A DNA stretch of 64,000 bases from the NCBI GenBank assembly GCA_030377965.1, contig JAUCGE010000003.1, positions 1 through 64,000 on the forward strand. The letters are read 5' to 3'. The position numbers and the translations under genes were made by a program. Of the stretch, positions 1 to 10,328 are shown one piece after another. Every line of letters begins with the position of its first letter. Positions within the stretch are counted from its first letter, which is position 1. The stretch comes from Desulfobacterales bacterium HSG16 (GTDB taxonomy: Bacteria > Desulfobacterota > Desulfobacteria > Desulfobacterales > HSG16). A model generated the notes under the pieces. It saw only the letters and a program-made list of their open reading frames with translations, made no database searches and was not told the origin of the DNA.

Positions 1-31
1 ATATAGCTATATAGCCGTATTCTGTGTCGGG

Positions 32-74
32 GATCTTCTCTTATCGAACACGATTCAGATAAGAAAAGAAGATC
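32..74 (+). other. Imperfect inverted repeat upstream of the tRNA cluster
   Basis: The left arm (32-45) and the right arm (58-74) are complementary over about 14 pairs with a small bulge, and a T-rich stretch follows at 82-91. It could be the terminator of a gene lying before the window or a leader element of the tRNA operon; the T-run begins some 8 bases after the stem, so termination is uncertain. A TTGACA hexamer follows at 90-95, but no good -10 hexamer lies 16-18 bases from it, so no promoter is called. Confidence 0.4.
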
Positions 75-130
75 GCGGCAGTTTGTTTTTTGACATTATC
101 GGTTTTGTTTTAATCGGTAAAAATGGTTTG

Positions 131-206
131 GCCAGAGTAGCTCAGTTGGTAGAGCGCCTCACTTGTAATGAGGATGTCGCGGGTTCAACTCCTGTCTCTG
201 GCTCCA
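131..206 (+). tRNA. tRNA-Thr (anticodon TGT)
   Basis: The acceptor arm GCCAGAG pairs with CTCTGGC and the encoded CCA end is present. The anticodon stem CCTCA/TGAGG encloses the loop with TGT, which reads ACN threonine codons, and the T arm has GGTTCAACTCC. It is the first of four tRNA genes ahead of tuf, in the order Thr-Tyr-Gly-Thr that is also known from the tufB operon of E. coli. Confidence 0.97.
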
Positions 207-225
207 ATTAAGATGGTTGTAATAT

Positions 226-310
226 GGTGGGGTTCCCGAGTGGCCAAAGGGGGCAGACTGTAAATCTGTTGGCAACGCCTTCGGAGGTTCAAATCCTCCC
301 CCCACCACCA
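226..310 (+). tRNA. tRNA-Tyr (anticodon GTA)
   Basis: This is a class II tRNA of 85 nt with a long variable arm. The acceptor GGTGGGG pairs with CCCCACC, the anticodon stem is CAGA/TCTG around the GTA loop, and the CCA end is encoded. It is the second gene of the tRNA-tuf cluster. Confidence 0.97.
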
Positions 311-460
311 TTCACATAGTAAGTGTATGTAGGAGATTTTGAAATGGATTTTCAAAATCGATGAACTACATGGCTTCCTGCATAAGTCTTACTGTGCGTA
401 AATTATTGAAGAATGCATCTGGCCTTAATTTGTCATGGCCTGATTGAACATTTGCAAGAT

Positions 461-536
<76 letters not shown>

Positions 537-581
537 ATCTTGTCGATGTTTTTTTGTGCATTCATGGTTTGAGCATAAAAA

Positions 582-658
582 GCCCACGTAGCTCAGTAGG
601 TAGAGCGCTTCCTTGGTAAGGAAGAGGTTCACCGGTTCGACTCCGGTCGTGGGCTCCA
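582..658 (+). tRNA. tRNA-Thr (anticodon GGT)
   Basis: The acceptor GCCCACG pairs with CGTGGGC, the anticodon stem CTTCC/GGAAG surrounds the loop with GGT, and CCA is encoded. This second threonine tRNA reads ACC/ACT and is the last tRNA before tuf. About 90 bases of A/T-rich spacer separate it from the tuf start. Confidence 0.97.
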
Positions 659-748
659 CTGTTTTTGCAAATCGGTTTAGCTGATTTTCAAGAAAACGCA
701 TTTGTGATGGTTTCCTTTAAATGACGCACCTAAGGGGAGGTAAGAAAG

Positions 749-1942
749 ATGGCCAAGCAGAAGTTTGAGCGGACCAAGCCGCACGTGAATGTCGGTACAA
801 TCGGGCATATTGATCATGGAAAAACGACTTTGACCGCGGCGATCACCAAGCATAACGGGCTGAGAGGACGTGCTGAATTTATTCCTTTCGACCAGATAGA
901 CAAGGCCCCGGAGGAAAAGGAGCGCGGGATTACCATTGCGACCGCTCATGTCGAATATGAAACGGATAACCGCCATTATGCCCATGTGGACTGTCCGGGT
1001 CATGCTGACTATATTAAAAACATGATCACCGGAGCTGCCCAGATGGACGGGGCTATCCTGGTTGTGGGTGCGGATGACGGGCCAATGCCTCAGACCCGCG
1101 AGCATATTCTGCTTGCCCGCCAGGTTGGTGTTCCCCGGATTGTGGTTTTCCTTAATAAATGCGATATGGTCGATGATGAAGAGCTTATTGAGCTTGTCGA
1201 ACTTGAACTCAGGGAATTGCTTGATAAATACGAATTTCCCGGAGATGACACACCCATAGTAATGGGCAGTGCATTGAAGGCTCTTGAGAACGATGATCCT
1301 GACTCCGACGATGCAAAATGTATCTTCAATTTGATGGCGGCTATTGACGATTATATACCCGAACCCAAGCGTGATGTGGACAAACCTTTTCTGATGCCTA
1401 TAGAAGATGTGTTTTCCATTTCCGGTCGAGGCACTGTTGTGACTGGTCGTGTGGAGCGGGGTATCATTCATGTGAGTGATACGGTCGAAATCGTTGGTAT
1501 CCGACCGACAGTAAAAACAGTCTGTACTGGTGTGGAAATGTTCAGGAAGCTTCTGGATGAAGGCCAGGCCGGAGATAACGTTGGATTGTTACTGCGGGGA
1601 ACCAAGCGTGAAGATGTAGAACGCGGGCAGGTTATCGCTGTTCCGGGTACAATAAATCCCCATACCAAATTCAAGGCTGAAGTCTATATCCTGAGTAAAG
1701 AAGAAGGTGGTCGGCATACCCCGTTTTTCAGCGGATACCGCCCCCAGTTTTATTTCAGGACAACAGATGTGACGGGAATATTGACCCTGGAAGAAGGCGT
1801 CGAAATGGTTATGCCTGGGGATAATGTTGCGATAGTTGGTGCATTGATCACGCCAATTGCTATGGAAAAAGAATTGCGGTTTGCCATACGGGAAGGCGGA
1901 CGTACAGTTGGCGCCGGTGTGGTGAGCGAAATCATAGAATAA
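749..1942 (+). CDS. tuf: Elongation factor Tu, copy 1
   Basis: EF-Tu (397 aa) carries aminoacyl-tRNA to the ribosomal A site as a GTP complex. The G domain shows the P-loop GHIDHGKTT near residue 18, the DCPGH switch II motif, NKCD and the SAL motif; domains II and III follow at full length. The start is the ATG after a strong AGGGGAGG Shine-Dalgarno. The gene follows the tRNA cluster and precedes rpmG. A second copy lies at 16020-17213; the two proteins differ at eight positions, five of them within roughly residues 191-209 near the end of the G domain, so the copies are not being kept identical. Confidence 0.98.
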   Translation: MAKQKFERTKPHVNVGTIGHIDHGKTTLTAAITKHNGLRGRAEFIPFDQIDKAPEEKERGITIATAHVEYETDNRHYAHVDCPGHADYIKNMITGAAQMDGAILVVGADDGPMPQTREHILLARQVGVPRIVVFLNKCDMVDDEELIELVELELRELLDKYEFPGDDTPIVMGSALKALENDDPDSDDAKCIFNLMAAIDDYIPEPKRDVDKPFLMPIEDVFSISGRGTVVTGRVERGIIHVSDTVEIVGIRPTVKTVCTGVEMFRKLLDEGQAGDNVGLLLRGTKREDVERGQVIAVPGTINPHTKFKAEVYILSKEEGGRHTPFFSGYRPQFYFRTTDVTGILTLEEGVEMVMPGDNVAIVGALITPIAMEKELRFAIREGGRTVGAGVVSEIIE

Positions 1943-2005
1943 GGAAGTGAATGACTTTGTTTTGTCATTCGCGTTCATTATGTCGAAGAAAAAAGGAGTC
2001 TGTCT

Positions 2006-2155
2006 GTGAGAGTTATTGTGACGCTTGCATGTACGGAATGCAAAAGAAGAAATTATACAACGACGAAAAACAAGCGGACAACGCCTGATAAACTGGAATT
2101 CAATAAATATTGCAGATTCTGTAGGAAGCATTTGCCCCACAAGGAAAGCAAGTAA
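2006..2155 (+). CDS. rpmG: 50S ribosomal protein L33
   Basis: This 49-residue protein begins at a GTG preceded by AAGGAGTC. It shows the L33 pattern [16 protein letters not shown] and a C-terminal YCRFC, giving two CxxC pairs typical of the zinc-binding (C+) form of L33. Its place between tuf and tRNA-Trp/secE is common for rpmG in many bacteria. It is short enough to be missed by gene callers that use a 60-residue cutoff. Confidence 0.93.
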   Translation: MRVIVTLACTECKRRNYTTTKNKRTTPDKLEFNKYCRFCRKHLPHKESK

Positions 2156-2195
2156 AAGGTTTTTCTGAAATTAAAAGGTTGTGCGGATGTTTTAC

Positions 2196-2271
2196 AGGCC
2201 AGTAGCTCTAATGGTAGAGCACCGGACTCCAAATCCGGGTGCTGGGGGTTCGAGTCCCTCCTGGCCTGCCA
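2196..2271 (+). tRNA. tRNA-Trp (anticodon CCA)
   Basis: The acceptor AGGCCAG pairs with CTGGCCT, the anticodon stem CCGGA/TCCGG holds the CCA loop, and the CCA end is encoded. The location between rpmG and secE is a conserved arrangement in bacteria. Confidence 0.97.
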
Positions 2272-2302
2272 GAACAGAGCGACATAATAATTGATAAAGT
2301 TC

Positions 2303-2378
2303 GAAAGCTCAAAGCTGACTATGAATCGGGCAGCTAATCTGCCTGATCGTTTGTGACTTTGAGCTTTCTATATTTTTT
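2303..2378 (+). terminator. Two-tier hairpin with T-tract between tRNA-Trp and secE
   Basis: A perfect 12-bp stem (2303-2314 with 2357-2368, arm GAAAGCTCAAAG) encloses an inner hairpin whose arms ATCGGGCAG and CTGCCTGAT pair with one wobble. The outer stem is followed by TATATTTTTT. The shape fits an intrinsic terminator or attenuator that would partly separate the tRNA-tuf-rpmG-trp transcript from secE-nusG. The outer loop is long, so activity is inferred from sequence only. Confidence 0.6.
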
Positions 2379-2399
2379 GAGCGATATATCAGGTGTAAA

Positions 2400-2750
2400 A
2401 TGGCACGGTTGCAGAAAAAAAAGAGTCCGGCAAAGAAGAAAGAACAGAAAAAAGATATCGATGTCCTCACTTCGGACAGCCTGAGTAAAAAGAAAGTCGA
2501 AACATCCGGTGAAGCACACAAAAAGTCGGGTGTTACAAAAAGCTCTTCAGGCCCCCGGAAGAAAAACTGGATCACGGATACCTTTCAGTTTTTGAGGGAA
2601 GTCAAAGCGGAATTGAAGAAAGTGACATGGCCTTCACGGAAACAGACTATGGGATCGACAATAGTCGTTATCGTTGTCGTGATGATTATCTCCTCTTTTC
2701 TGGCTCTTATTGATGCCGGCCTGTCCAGTCTCATCCAGTCGATTCTTTAA
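2400..2750 (+). CDS. secE: Preprotein translocase subunit SecE
   Basis: SecE is the small essential partner of SecY in the inner-membrane protein channel. The C-terminal part shows the conserved FLREVKAELKKVTWPSR segment (near residues 64-80), then one membrane helix (about 86-108). The first 55 or so residues are an extension very rich in lysine with little else, so the protein (116 aa) is longer than the single-helix core of about 60. nusG follows 20 bases later, the usual pairing. The ATG has a modest AGGTG upstream. Confidence 0.95.
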   Translation: MARLQKKKSPAKKKEQKKDIDVLTSDSLSKKKVETSGEAHKKSGVTKSSSGPRKKNWITDTFQFLREVKAELKKVTWPSRKQTMGSTIVVIVVVMIISSFLALIDAGLSSLIQSIL

Positions 2751-2770
2751 AAAAACAAAGTGAGGTAAAA

Positions 2771-3301
2771 GTGGCGTTTAAATGGTACATTGTTCATGTC
2801 TATTCGGGGTTTGAAACCAAGGTAAAAGCCGCCCTGGAGGAACGCATCGCTTCTACCCCTCAGGCCAAAAAATTCGGTGATATTCTGGTTCCAACCGAGC
2901 AGATAGTCGAGCTTGTAAAAGGAAAACGGAAGACATCCGAACGTAAGTTTTATCCTGGTTACATACTGGTTCGAATGGAACTGGACAACGATACATGGCA
3001 CATTGTCAATAATATGGACAAAGTGACCGGTTTTTTAGGCGGCAGGGAAAAACCTGCTCCTATTTCGGATGAAGAAGCCCAGCAGATTCTGAATCGTATG
3101 GAAGCCGGCAAGCTGAAGCCCAAGCCCAAATATTTCTTCGAAGCCGGGGATGAAGTTCGTGTCATTGATGGACCTTTTACGAATTTTAACGGAACCGTGG
3201 AAAGTGTGAATCCTGAAAAAGGGAAAATCAAGGTGCTGGTAAGCATTTTTGGCCGATCTACACCGGTGGAACTCGAATTTGTTCAGGTAACGAAGTTATG
3301 A
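2771..3301 (+). CDS. nusG: Transcription termination/antitermination protein NusG
   Basis: The 176-residue product opens with [11 protein letters not shown], the start of the NGN domain that binds the RNA polymerase clamp, and ends in a KOW domain with [19 protein letters not shown] near residues 125-145. The start is a GTG five bases after TGAGG. NusG suppresses pausing and links polymerase to Rho or to ribosomal protein S10, whose gene lies in the same superoperon. Length and spacing are normal for the family. Confidence 0.98.
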   Translation: MAFKWYIVHVYSGFETKVKAALEERIASTPQAKKFGDILVPTEQIVELVKGKRKTSERKFYPGYILVRMELDNDTWHIVNNMDKVTGFLGGREKPAPISDEEAQQILNRMEAGKLKPKPKYFFEAGDEVRVIDGPFTNFNGTVESVNPEKGKIKVLVSIFGRSTPVELEFVQVTKL

Positions 3302-3398
3302 ATTAAAAATCTGATGATGTCCGCCGATGTTTTAATAGATAGCGTATTGAAAATATTGCTGAATCGTCAGAATTTGTTTTTAAGGAGTAAATTAGAAA

Positions 3399-3821
3399 AT
3401 GGCTAAAAAGGTTATGACGCAGATAAAACTGCAGGTTATGGCTGGAAAAGCGAATCCGTCTCCGCCAATCGGCCCTGCTCTCGGGCAGCATGGTGTCAAT
3501 ATAATGGATTTTTGCAAGGCATTCAATGCACGGACGGCCAATGACGAAGGAATGATCATTCCGGTTGTTATCACGGTCTTTCAGGACAGATCCTTCAAAT
3601 TCATTACCAAAACGCCCCCGGCATCTATCCTTTTGAAGAAAGCTGCCAAGATTGCCAAAGGTTCCGGTGATCCCAAAAGGAACAAAATTGGAAAGGTCAA
3701 CAGGGCGCAGGTTGAAGAGATTGCTAAACAAAAAATGGTGGATTTGAATGCCTATGATCTGGATGCCGCATGTAATATTATTGCAGGCACTGCCAGAAGC
3801 ATGGGAATCGATGTTGTGTAA
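3399..3821 (+). CDS. rplK: 50S ribosomal protein L11
   Basis: L11 (140 aa) forms the GTPase-associated center with 23S rRNA. The sequence has [20 protein letters not shown] near the N-terminus and the C-terminal RNA-binding segment with GTARSMGI. An AAGGAG lies 8-10 bases before the ATG. It opens the rplKA-rplJL-rpoBC set in the usual order. The 97-bp spacer from nusG may hold the L1 translational operator known in other bacteria, but I cannot define it. Confidence 0.98.
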   Translation: MAKKVMTQIKLQVMAGKANPSPPIGPALGQHGVNIMDFCKAFNARTANDEGMIIPVVITVFQDRSFKFITKTPPASILLKKAAKIAKGSGDPKRNKIGKVNRAQVEEIAKQKMVDLNAYDLDAACNIIAGTARSMGIDVV

Positions 3822-3845
3822 AGAAAAAAGGAGAAATGTGTCAAG

Positions 3846-4553
3846 ATGCCAAAGCGGGGTAAGAAATATCTTGAAGCAAAAAAGAAACTGGAATCCGAAT
3901 CCATAGGCAGTTTCAACGATGCGATCCGGCTTACCGTCGAGTCATCCTATGTCGGCTTTGATGAAACCATTGATATCGCAGTCCGTCTCGGTGTAGATCC
4001 CAGGCACGCGGACCAGATGGTCCGGGGTACTGTTGTGTTGCCGAATGGCATCGGAAAAGATGTAAAAGTTCTGGTATTCGCAAAAGGGGAGAAAGAAAAA
4101 GAAGCTGTCGATGCAGGTGCTGACTTTGTCGGCAATGACGACATGATTGAAAAAATCAAAGAAGGCTGGTTCGGTTTTGATAAAGCCGTAGCAACCCCGG
4201 ATATGATGGGGACAGTCGGAAAGATAGGAAGGCTTCTTGGACCCAGAGGATTGATGCCGAATGCGAAAACCCAGACGGTAACTTTCGATATTGCAAGAGC
4301 CGTAAATGAGTTGAAGGCTGGAAAAATCGACTTCAGGGTGGAAAAGACCGGTATAATTCATGCACCTATGGGAAAAATTTCCTTTGGTGTGGAGAAACTG
4401 GTTGAAAACATCGTTGCGTTTTTAGAGACAGTCACTCGTTTGAAACCGGCCTCAAGCAAGGGAACTTATATGAAGGGGATCGGAATTTCCACGACAATGG
4501 GACCCGGACTCAAGGTCGATGTCGGGTTTGTCAAGGAATTGTTGAACGCCTGA
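3846..4553 (+). CDS. rplA: 50S ribosomal protein L1
   Basis: L1 (235 aa) builds the L1 stalk and, in other bacteria, represses rplK-rplA translation. The family signature appears around residues 118-150 as [19 protein letters not shown], followed by the segment [14 protein letters not shown]. The length is usual. It lies 24 bases after rplK, so co-translation is likely. Confidence 0.98.
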   Translation: MPKRGKKYLEAKKKLESESIGSFNDAIRLTVESSYVGFDETIDIAVRLGVDPRHADQMVRGTVVLPNGIGKDVKVLVFAKGEKEKEAVDAGADFVGNDDMIEKIKEGWFGFDKAVATPDMMGTVGKIGRLLGPRGLMPNAKTQTVTFDIARAVNELKAGKIDFRVEKTGIIHAPMGKISFGVEKLVENIVAFLETVTRLKPASSKGTYMKGIGISTTMGPGLKVDVGFVKELLNA

Positions 4554-4659
4554 AAAAGAATTAAAATTTAAGTGTTTGGATTGCAGGCGTAAATTCAATA
4601 TCCGCGTCTGTAATTTTAGCATTGAAATAGCAGGCAAAATAAAAAATCTAAAAAATAAA

Positions 4660-4745
4660 TCTCTGTCAAAGACCGTAGGTGCAATTTTTACTGGCCAGAC
4701 TTTGCCTGTGCTTAAGCGGCATTACCGGCCTACCGAGACAGGAAG
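4660..4745 (+). promoter_or_regulatory. L10 leader (rplJL autoregulatory RNA)
   Basis: The 291-bp spacer between rplA and rplJ contains the paired elements that I recognise from the conserved L10 leader family: CTCTGTCAAAGACCGTAGGT on the 5' side and GCCTACCGAGACAGG on the 3' side, with a CTTAA between them. The outer pairing CTGTC/GACAG closes the structure. In known cases the L10(L12)4 complex binds here to repress its own translation. About 100 bases separate it from the rplJ start. Confidence 0.8.
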
Positions 4746-4844
4746 CGTTTTATTTTTATAAAATTTTAAAGTGCTTATAGTCTCCAATCATTGACTGCCG
4801 CAGGTTTTTGTAAAGATCCGTAAAGGGGGTGTCATTCCTTAAAG

Positions 4845-5378
4845 ATGAAAATCGAAAGAAAAAAAGAGATTGTCAAGCAGATGCACGAGTGCTTTGAAAA
4901 GTCCAAAGTAGTCATTACAGTAGATTACAAAGGGCTTAATGTTGCAGCCATCAGTGCGCTGAGACGAAAGCTGAAAGAATCTGAAATTGAATTCAAGGTT
5001 GTCAAGAATTCACTTCTGATACTCGCATCCGAAGAAACAGATACTGCCCTGATCAAAGACTCTTTTAAAGGACCTTCTGCTGTAGCTTTGAGTTACAGTG
5101 ATCCAGTAGCGTCCGCAAAAGTGTTGACCGAGTTTGCAAAAGAAAATGAAAAACTCGAAATCAAAGTCGGCGTGATGGATGGAAAAGTGCTTGACCTCGA
5201 CGCTATCAAGACCTTATCGAGTCTGCCATCGAAGGACGAACTCCTCGGACAGTTGCTTTCTGTCATAAATGGAGTACCAACTTCGTTTGTCAGAGCTGTA
5301 GCTGATGTGCCAAGGCGGATTGTCAACGTCTTGCAGGCCATCAAAGATCAAAAAGAACAAGTGGACGAAGCAGCGTAA
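4845..5378 (+). CDS. rplJ: 50S ribosomal protein L10
   Basis: L10 (177 aa) anchors L7/L12 dimers to the ribosome stalk. The N-terminal half has VDYKGLNVAAISALRRKLK and FKVVKNSL, the conserved rRNA-binding region; the C-terminal helix that binds L12 follows (VRAVADVPRRIVNVLQAIKD). The GGGGGTG upstream of the ATG is a good ribosome-binding site, and an L10 leader lies just upstream. Confidence 0.98.
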   Translation: MKIERKKEIVKQMHECFEKSKVVITVDYKGLNVAAISALRRKLKESEIEFKVVKNSLLILASEETDTALIKDSFKGPSAVALSYSDPVASAKVLTEFAKENEKLEIKVGVMDGKVLDLDAIKTLSSLPSKDELLGQLLSVINGVPTSFVRAVADVPRRIVNVLQAIKDQKEQVDEAA

Positions 5379-5459
5379 TAGATGCTGGATAAAGTTCTGT
5401 GTTCATAACTAAAAAATATTTAAAGATCAAAAGAATCAAAATGATTGGAGGAAAAATAC

Positions 5460-5840
5460 ATGGCTGATATTACAAAAGATGATGTAATCGAATTCATTGG
5501 TAATATGTCGGTTCTTGAGTTGTCGGAACTGGTCAAAGAAATGGAAGATAAATTCGGTGTTTCTGCTGCTGCTCCTATGGCTGTCGGTGTTGTTGCCGCG
5601 CCTGGAGGAGAAGCTGCTGCCGCTGAACAGACAGAATTTGATGTCGTCCTGACTGCTGCCGGGGATAAAAAGATCCAGGTCATCAAGGAAGTTCGCGCTA
5701 TTACAGGACTTGGCCTCAAAGAAGCCAAAGCACTGGTTGACAGCGCACCTGCCCCGGTCAAAGAAGGTATGCCAAAAGAAGATGCAGAAAAGATCCAGGC
5801 CCAGCTCGAAGAAGCAGGAGCTCAGGTCGAACTCAAATAA
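5460..5840 (+). CDS. rplL: 50S ribosomal protein L7/L12
   Basis: The 126-residue product begins [13 protein letters not shown]; the ATG at 5460 is preceded by TTGGAGG at a good distance, so I prefer it to an upstream in-frame ATG at 5445. It has the N-terminal dimerisation region, an Ala/Gly-rich hinge (about 36-55) and the C-terminal factor-binding domain with [20 protein letters not shown]. It recruits translation GTPases such as the EF-Tu encoded on both sides of this region. Confidence 0.97.
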   Translation: MADITKDDVIEFIGNMSVLELSELVKEMEDKFGVSAAAPMAVGVVAAPGGEAAAAEQTEFDVVLTAAGDKKIQVIKEVRAITGLGLKEAKALVDSAPAPVKEGMPKEDAEKIQAQLEEAGAQVELK

Positions 5841-5863
5841 GTTCAATTAAAGATTGTTCAAAA

Positions 5864-5948
5864 AAGACGAATAATATCATCGTCTTAGATAATAGTTGTG
5901 ATAATAAAGCAGGTATGGACACAAAATAATTTGTCCATACCTGCGTTT
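5864..5948 (+). terminator. Tandem hairpins in the rplL-rpoB spacer (attenuator)
   Basis: Two stem-loops stand in series. The first pairs AAGACGA (5864-5870) with TCGTCTT (5880-5886). The second is a perfect 13-bp stem, GCAGGTATGGACA (5909-5921) with TGTCCATACCTGC (5932-5944), followed by GTTTTC. The position matches the partial terminator and RNase III processing site known between rplL and rpoB in E. coli, which sets the ratio of ribosomal protein to polymerase. The short T-run suggests only partial termination. Confidence 0.65.
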
Positions 5949-6000
5949 TCGTATTGTCTCATCAAAATCTGTTTACCCCCCAATACCCTTTGGAGAAGCC

Positions 6001-9000
6001 ATGCCAGAAAGGCTTGATAAAGTAAGGCGGATCAGGAAAAATTTCGGCAAAATAAGAAAAATCGTTGAAATTCCGGATCTCATCGGAATGCAGCGGGAAT
6101 CATACAGCCGTTTCCTGCAGATCGATATTCCGCCGGAAAAGAGGGAAGATATCGGCTTGCAGGCCGTATTCAAATCGGTTTTTCCCATCAAGGATTTCAC
6201 CGGGAGTGCATCCCTTGAGTTCGTTTCATACAGGTTCGGTGAAATAAAACACAGTGTTGAAGAGTGCATCCACAGGGGAATGACCTACGAGTTACCGGTT
6301 CGGATCACTGTTCGCCTGGTTGTCTATGATGTTGATAAAGATACCGGAATTTCCAATATCAGAGATATCAAAGAGCAGGAAATCTATTTTGGTACAATTC
6401 CTCTGATGACCGAGAGAGGTACTTTTATTGTCAACGGAACCGAACGTGTTGTGGTCAGCCAGTTACATCGCTCGTCAGGAGTCTTTTTCGATCATGACAA
6501 AGGAAAATCTCATTCCAGCGGAAAAGTGATATATTCCTCCCGGATCATTCCTGTCCGAGGCTCATGGATTGATATGGAAATTGATCCTAAAGACATAGTT
6601 CATATAAGGATCGACCGCAGGCGCAAATTTCCGGTTACGCTCCTGTTCAAAGCTTTCGGATATACAACTGAAGACCTTCTGACCTATTTCTATAGAACTG
6701 AAAAATTTCTCGTTAAAAAAAGCGAATCAGGTCATGTACAGTATTATAGAGTTTTTAACGAAGACTTTCTCAAAGGACAGCGGGCAAGCCGCGATATTCT
6801 CGACCCGGAAACCAGTGAGCCTATCCTTAAAAAAGGCCGATTGTTCACTCAAAAGGCTATCCGTCAGTTGAAGGCTTCAGGCTTTGATCGTATTCCAATC
6901 GAAGCAGAAGAAATTCTTGAGAAATTCTTTGCCTTTACGATAAATAATCCCCAAACGGGTGATATAATCATAAAATCGAACGATATAGTAGATGATGATG
7001 CTCTTACGAGAATAAACGAATCTGGAATAGAGGAATTCGAGCTGCTCTTTATTGATGGTGTGACCAGTACAGAATCAGTTCGTAAAACTCTGGTAATGGA
7101 TAAGGTCGAAAATAAAGAAGAAGCTCTCATAGAGATATATCGTCGGCTCAGACCGGGCAATCCTGCAACTCCAGAAGTTGCTCAGGATTTTATCGACAAC
7201 CTGTTTTTCAAGTCCACCTATTATGATCTGTCAGGTGTAGGGCGTATGAAAATCAACCTGCGACTCGGGATCAATACCCCTGTATCGCTCAGAACTCTGC
7301 GTAAGGAAGATATTCTTCTGACAGCCAGAACTCTGGTCGTACTCAAGGATACTCAGGGCGTGGTGGATGATATAGATCATCTTGGCAACAGGCGGGTACG
7401 TGCAGTAGGTGAATTGCTGGAAAATCAGTATAGAATCGGACTGGTGCGTATGGAGCGGGCGATAAAAGAAAGAATGAGCCTTCAGGAAGTGGATGCGCTC
7501 ATGCCCCATGATCTGGTCAACCCCAAGCCGGTCTCGGCTGTGGTAAAAGAATTTTTCGGCACAAGTCAGTTGTCTCAGTTCATGGATCAGACCAATCCTC
7601 TGTCTGAAACTACCCATAAGCGCCGCCTGAGCGCCCTGGGTCCTGGCGGTCTGACAAGAGAACGTGCAGGATTTGAGGTTCGGGATGTGCATCCTTCACA
7701 TTATGGAAGAATCTGTCCCATAGAAACTCCTGAAGGCCCCAATATCGGCCTGATCGTCTCTTTAAGTACTTACGCAAGAGTGAATGATTTCGGATTTATT
7801 GAGACACCTTACAGCGTTGTCAAGGAAGCAACGCTGAGTGACGATGTTCGCTTTTTGAGCGCCTTTGAAGAAAAAGAACATCCCATAGCACAGGCAAACG
7901 CGCCACTCGGTGAAAATAGAAAATATATAAATCAACTCGTAACATCCCGTGTTGCCGGTGAATTCATGATGGTTGACAGGGAAGAAATCGAATTGATGGA
8001 TGTCTCTCCGAACCAGTTGGTAAGTGTTTCTGCCTCCCTGATTCCTTTTCTGGAAAACGATGATGCAAACCGTGCATTGATGGGATCGAACATGCAGAGA
8101 CAGGCAGTTCCTCTTATCGTAAGCCAGGCTCCTCTGGTCGGAACCGGTATTGAGAGTGTGGTTGCAAGAGATTCAGGTGTTGCTGTAGTATCACCCAGAG
8201 ACGGTGTTGTTGTTGATGTGGAAGCATCCCGTATCGTATTGAAGCATGATTTATCGCAGAGTATTCAGAAATTGAAAGTACCGGGTTATCATAGTTTTGA
8301 TATGAAATCGGTTTTTTCTTCCAAACCTGTCTCTATTTTCAATCTGTCCAAATTTATCAGGTCGAACCAGAATACCTGCTTTAATCAGCGGCCCATTGTT
8401 TCCAAAGGCCAGAGAGTCAAAGCAGGGGATATCATAGCGGACGGCCCTGCAACTGAGCAGGGAGAACTTGCCCTTGGCAAAAACGTGACAGTGGCATTCA
8501 TGCCCTGGGGCGGTTATAATTTCGAGGATTCGATTCTGGTCAGCGAAAGGCTTGTAAGAGACGGTGTTTATACGTCTGTACATATCGAAGAATTCGAAGT
8601 CATTGCAAGAGACACCAAGCTTGGCAAGGAAGAAGTCACTCGTGATATTCCCAATGTCGGAGAAGAAGCCCTCAGAAACCTGGATGACAGCGGGGTAGTC
8701 CGGCTTGGAGCAGAGGTCAGATCCAGCGATATTCTTGTTGGTAAAGTTACTCCAAAAGGGGAAACCCAGTTATCTCCGGAAGAAAAATTGCTCCGGGCTA
8801 TTTTTGGTGAAAAAGCAGGTGATGTAAAAGATACTTCTCTGCGAGTGCCGCCAGGTGTTGAAGGTACTGTGATAGATGCCAAGGTTTTCTCAAGGCGGGG
8901 CATAGATAAAGACGACCGTACCAGATCCATTGAAGATGAGGAGATCGCTGTTCTGGAAAGAGACCGGGATGATGAGTTGATCATTCTTGAAGATGTCATC

Positions 9001-10212
9001 AGAAATCAACTGGTCGAAATGCTGACAGGTCAAAAGTGTGCCGCTCCACTGAAGAAGCATAAAAGAGTGGTCATACCAGCAGGTCTTGAAATCGATGATA
9101 CCATCATCTCTCAGCTTTCAATTTCTACTTTCGAGAGCATCGTTCTGGAAGATTCGGAACGAACTGAAAAAATTCATGAGATGCTGGAATCTTACAATGA
9201 GAATCGTTCACGGGTGAAAAAAACCTTTGATAGAAAGGTAAACCGGTACGAAAAAGGAGATGATCTGCCACCAGGGGTCATCAAGATGGTCAAGATTTAT
9301 GTGGCCATGAAAAGAAAATTGTCCGTAGGCGATAAGATGGCTGGCAGGCACGGAAATAAAGGTGTTGTCTCAAGAATTCTGCCCCAGGAAGATATGCCCT
9401 ATTTCGAGAACGGAACCTCAGTGGATATGGTACTCAATCCTCTGGGTGTGCCTTCCCGTATGAACGTGGGCCAGATTCTGGAAATTCATCTGGGCAGAGC
9501 TGCCAAAGTTCTGGGAGAACAGCTCGAACAGATGGTAGAAGAAAATACCGTCAACGATCTCAGGGAAAAGTTCACGCGCATATTTTCAAGTTATTCCAAA
9601 GATAGCGCTTCTGTACAAAAATGGGATCAGAACATCACCGAAGCAAATAAAGAATTTTTCAATACGGCAGATGAAAAAGAACTGATAGATTTTGCCAGAT
9701 ATTATAAGGACGGAGTTCATATGGCAACTCCGGTCTTCGATGGAGCCAAAGAGTCGGAAATCAAGGCACTTCTGGAAGAAGCCGGTGTGGAACCTTCCGG
9801 ACAGACCACCTTGTACGATGGTAAAACCGGTAAGGCTTTTCAAGAAAAGATAACCGTTGGAACCATGTACATGCTCAAACTGCATCATCTGGTTGATGAC
9901 AAAATTCATGCCAGATCCATAGGACCGTATTCTCTCGTCACTCAGCAGCCTTTGGGCGGAAAAGCTCAGTTCGGAGGACAGAGACTCGGAGAAATGGAGG
10001 TCTGGGCAATGGAAGCATACGGATCTGCCCATGCCTTGCAGGAATTTTTGACGGTCAAGTCAGATGATATGGCAGGAAGAACCCGTATGTATGAAAAGAT
10101 CGTCAAAGGACAGAATGTTCTGGAACCCGGCATACCCGAGTCTTTTAAGGTGTTGACAAAGGAATTGCAGAGCCTGGGACTCAATATTACCCTCCTGGAG
10201 GGGGAGCAATAA
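6001..10212 (+). CDS. rpoB: RNA polymerase beta subunit
   Basis: RpoB (1403 aa) forms one jaw and much of the active-site cleft of RNA polymerase. The rifampicin region [19 protein letters not shown] and its continuation [12 protein letters not shown] keep the drug-contact Asp, His and Ser residues of the sensitive form. Later hallmarks include [39 protein letters not shown] and the C-terminal [18 protein letters not shown]-like segment (here with GS). The ATG follows TTTGGAG. Length is within the usual range and I see no large insertion, unlike its partner rpoC. Confidence 0.98.
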   Translation: MPERLDKVRRIRKNFGKIRKIVEIPDLIGMQRESYSRFLQIDIPPEKREDIGLQAVFKSVFPIKDFTGSASLEFVSYRFGEIKHSVEECIHRGMTYELPVRITVRLVVYDVDKDTGISNIRDIKEQEIYFGTIPLMTERGTFIVNGTERVVVSQLHRSSGVFFDHDKGKSHSSGKVIYSSRIIPVRGSWIDMEIDPKDIVHIRIDRRRKFPVTLLFKAFGYTTEDLLTYFYRTEKFLVKKSESGHVQYYRVFNEDFLKGQRASRDILDPETSEPILKKGRLFTQKAIRQLKASGFDRIPIEAEEILEKFFAFTINNPQTGDIIIKSNDIVDDDALTRINESGIEEFELLFIDGVTSTESVRKTLVMDKVENKEEALIEIYRRLRPGNPATPEVAQDFIDNLFFKSTYYDLSGVGRMKINLRLGINTPVSLRTLRKEDILLTARTLVVLKDTQGVVDDIDHLGNRRVRAVGELLENQYRIGLVRMERAIKERMSLQEVDALMPHDLVNPKPVSAVVKEFFGTSQLSQFMDQTNPLSETTHKRRLSALGPGGLTRERAGFEVRDVHPSHYGRICPIETPEGPNIGLIVSLSTYARVNDFGFIETPYSVVKEATLSDDVRFLSAFEEKEHPIAQANAPLGENRKYINQLVTSRVAGEFMMVDREEIELMDVSPNQLVSVSASLIPFLENDDANRALMGSNMQRQAVPLIVSQAPLVGTGIESVVARDSGVAVVSPRDGVVVDVEASRIVLKHDLSQSIQKLKVPGYHSFDMKSVFSSKPVSIFNLSKFIRSNQNTCFNQRPIVSKGQRVKAGDIIADGPATEQGELALGKNVTVAFMPWGGYNFEDSILVSERLVRDGVYTSVHIEEFEVIARDTKLGKEEVTRDIPNVGEEALRNLDDSGVVRLGAEVRSSDILVGKVTPKGETQLSPEEKLLRAIFGEKAGDVKDTSLRVPPGVEGTVIDAKVFSRRGIDKDDRTRSIEDEEIAVLERDRDDELIILEDVIRNQLVEMLTGQKCAAPLKKHKRVVIPAGLEIDDTIISQLSISTFESIVLEDSERTEKIHEMLESYNENRSRVKKTFDRKVNRYEKGDDLPPGVIKMVKIYVAMKRKLSVGDKMAGRHGNKGVVSRILPQEDMPYFENGTSVDMVLNPLGVPSRMNVGQILEIHLGRAAKVLGEQLEQMVEENTVNDLREKFTRIFSSYSKDSASVQKWDQNITEANKEFFNTADEKELIDFARYYKDGVHMATPVFDGAKESEIKALLEEAGVEPSGQTTLYDGKTGKAFQEKITVGTMYMLKLHHLVDDKIHARSIGPYSLVTQQPLGGKAQFGGQRLGEMEVWAMEAYGSAHALQEFLTVKSDDMAGRTRMYEKIVKGQNVLEPGIPESFKVLTKELQSLGLNITLLEGEQ

Positions 10213-10247
10213 GTACCTGATCAAAAATTTGTAATATCTGTATTCTC

Positions 10248-10278
10248 GCAGGGCCTGCATAAAAAGTGCTGGCCCTGC
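10248..10278 (+). other. Hairpin in the rpoB-rpoC spacer
   Basis: GCAGGGCC (10248-10255) pairs perfectly with GGCCCTGC (10271-10278) around a 15-base loop. It lies in the 116-bp gap before the rpoC start and lacks a T-run, so an mRNA processing or stability role is more likely than termination. Confidence 0.5.
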
Positions 10279-10328
10279 AATGTAACAAAACTTTTGTACA
10301 GGCACTTAAAAGAAGGGGGAATAAAATT

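Noticed and set aside
90-124. A promoter for the tRNA-tuf operon at TTGACA 90-95
   Set aside because: The -35 is perfect, but the possible -10 hexamers stand 13 or 22 bases away. The real promoter may be before the window.
5093-5344. Minus-strand frames within rplJ, rplL, rpoB and other ribosomal genes
   Set aside because: All lie antisense to certain genes and show no ribosome-binding site or family signature.
10266-10328. An upstream in-frame ATG extending RpoC by 21 residues
   Set aside because: The extension matches no RpoC, it overlaps the rpoB-rpoC hairpin, and the TTG at 10329 has a strong ribosome-binding site and fits the family start.
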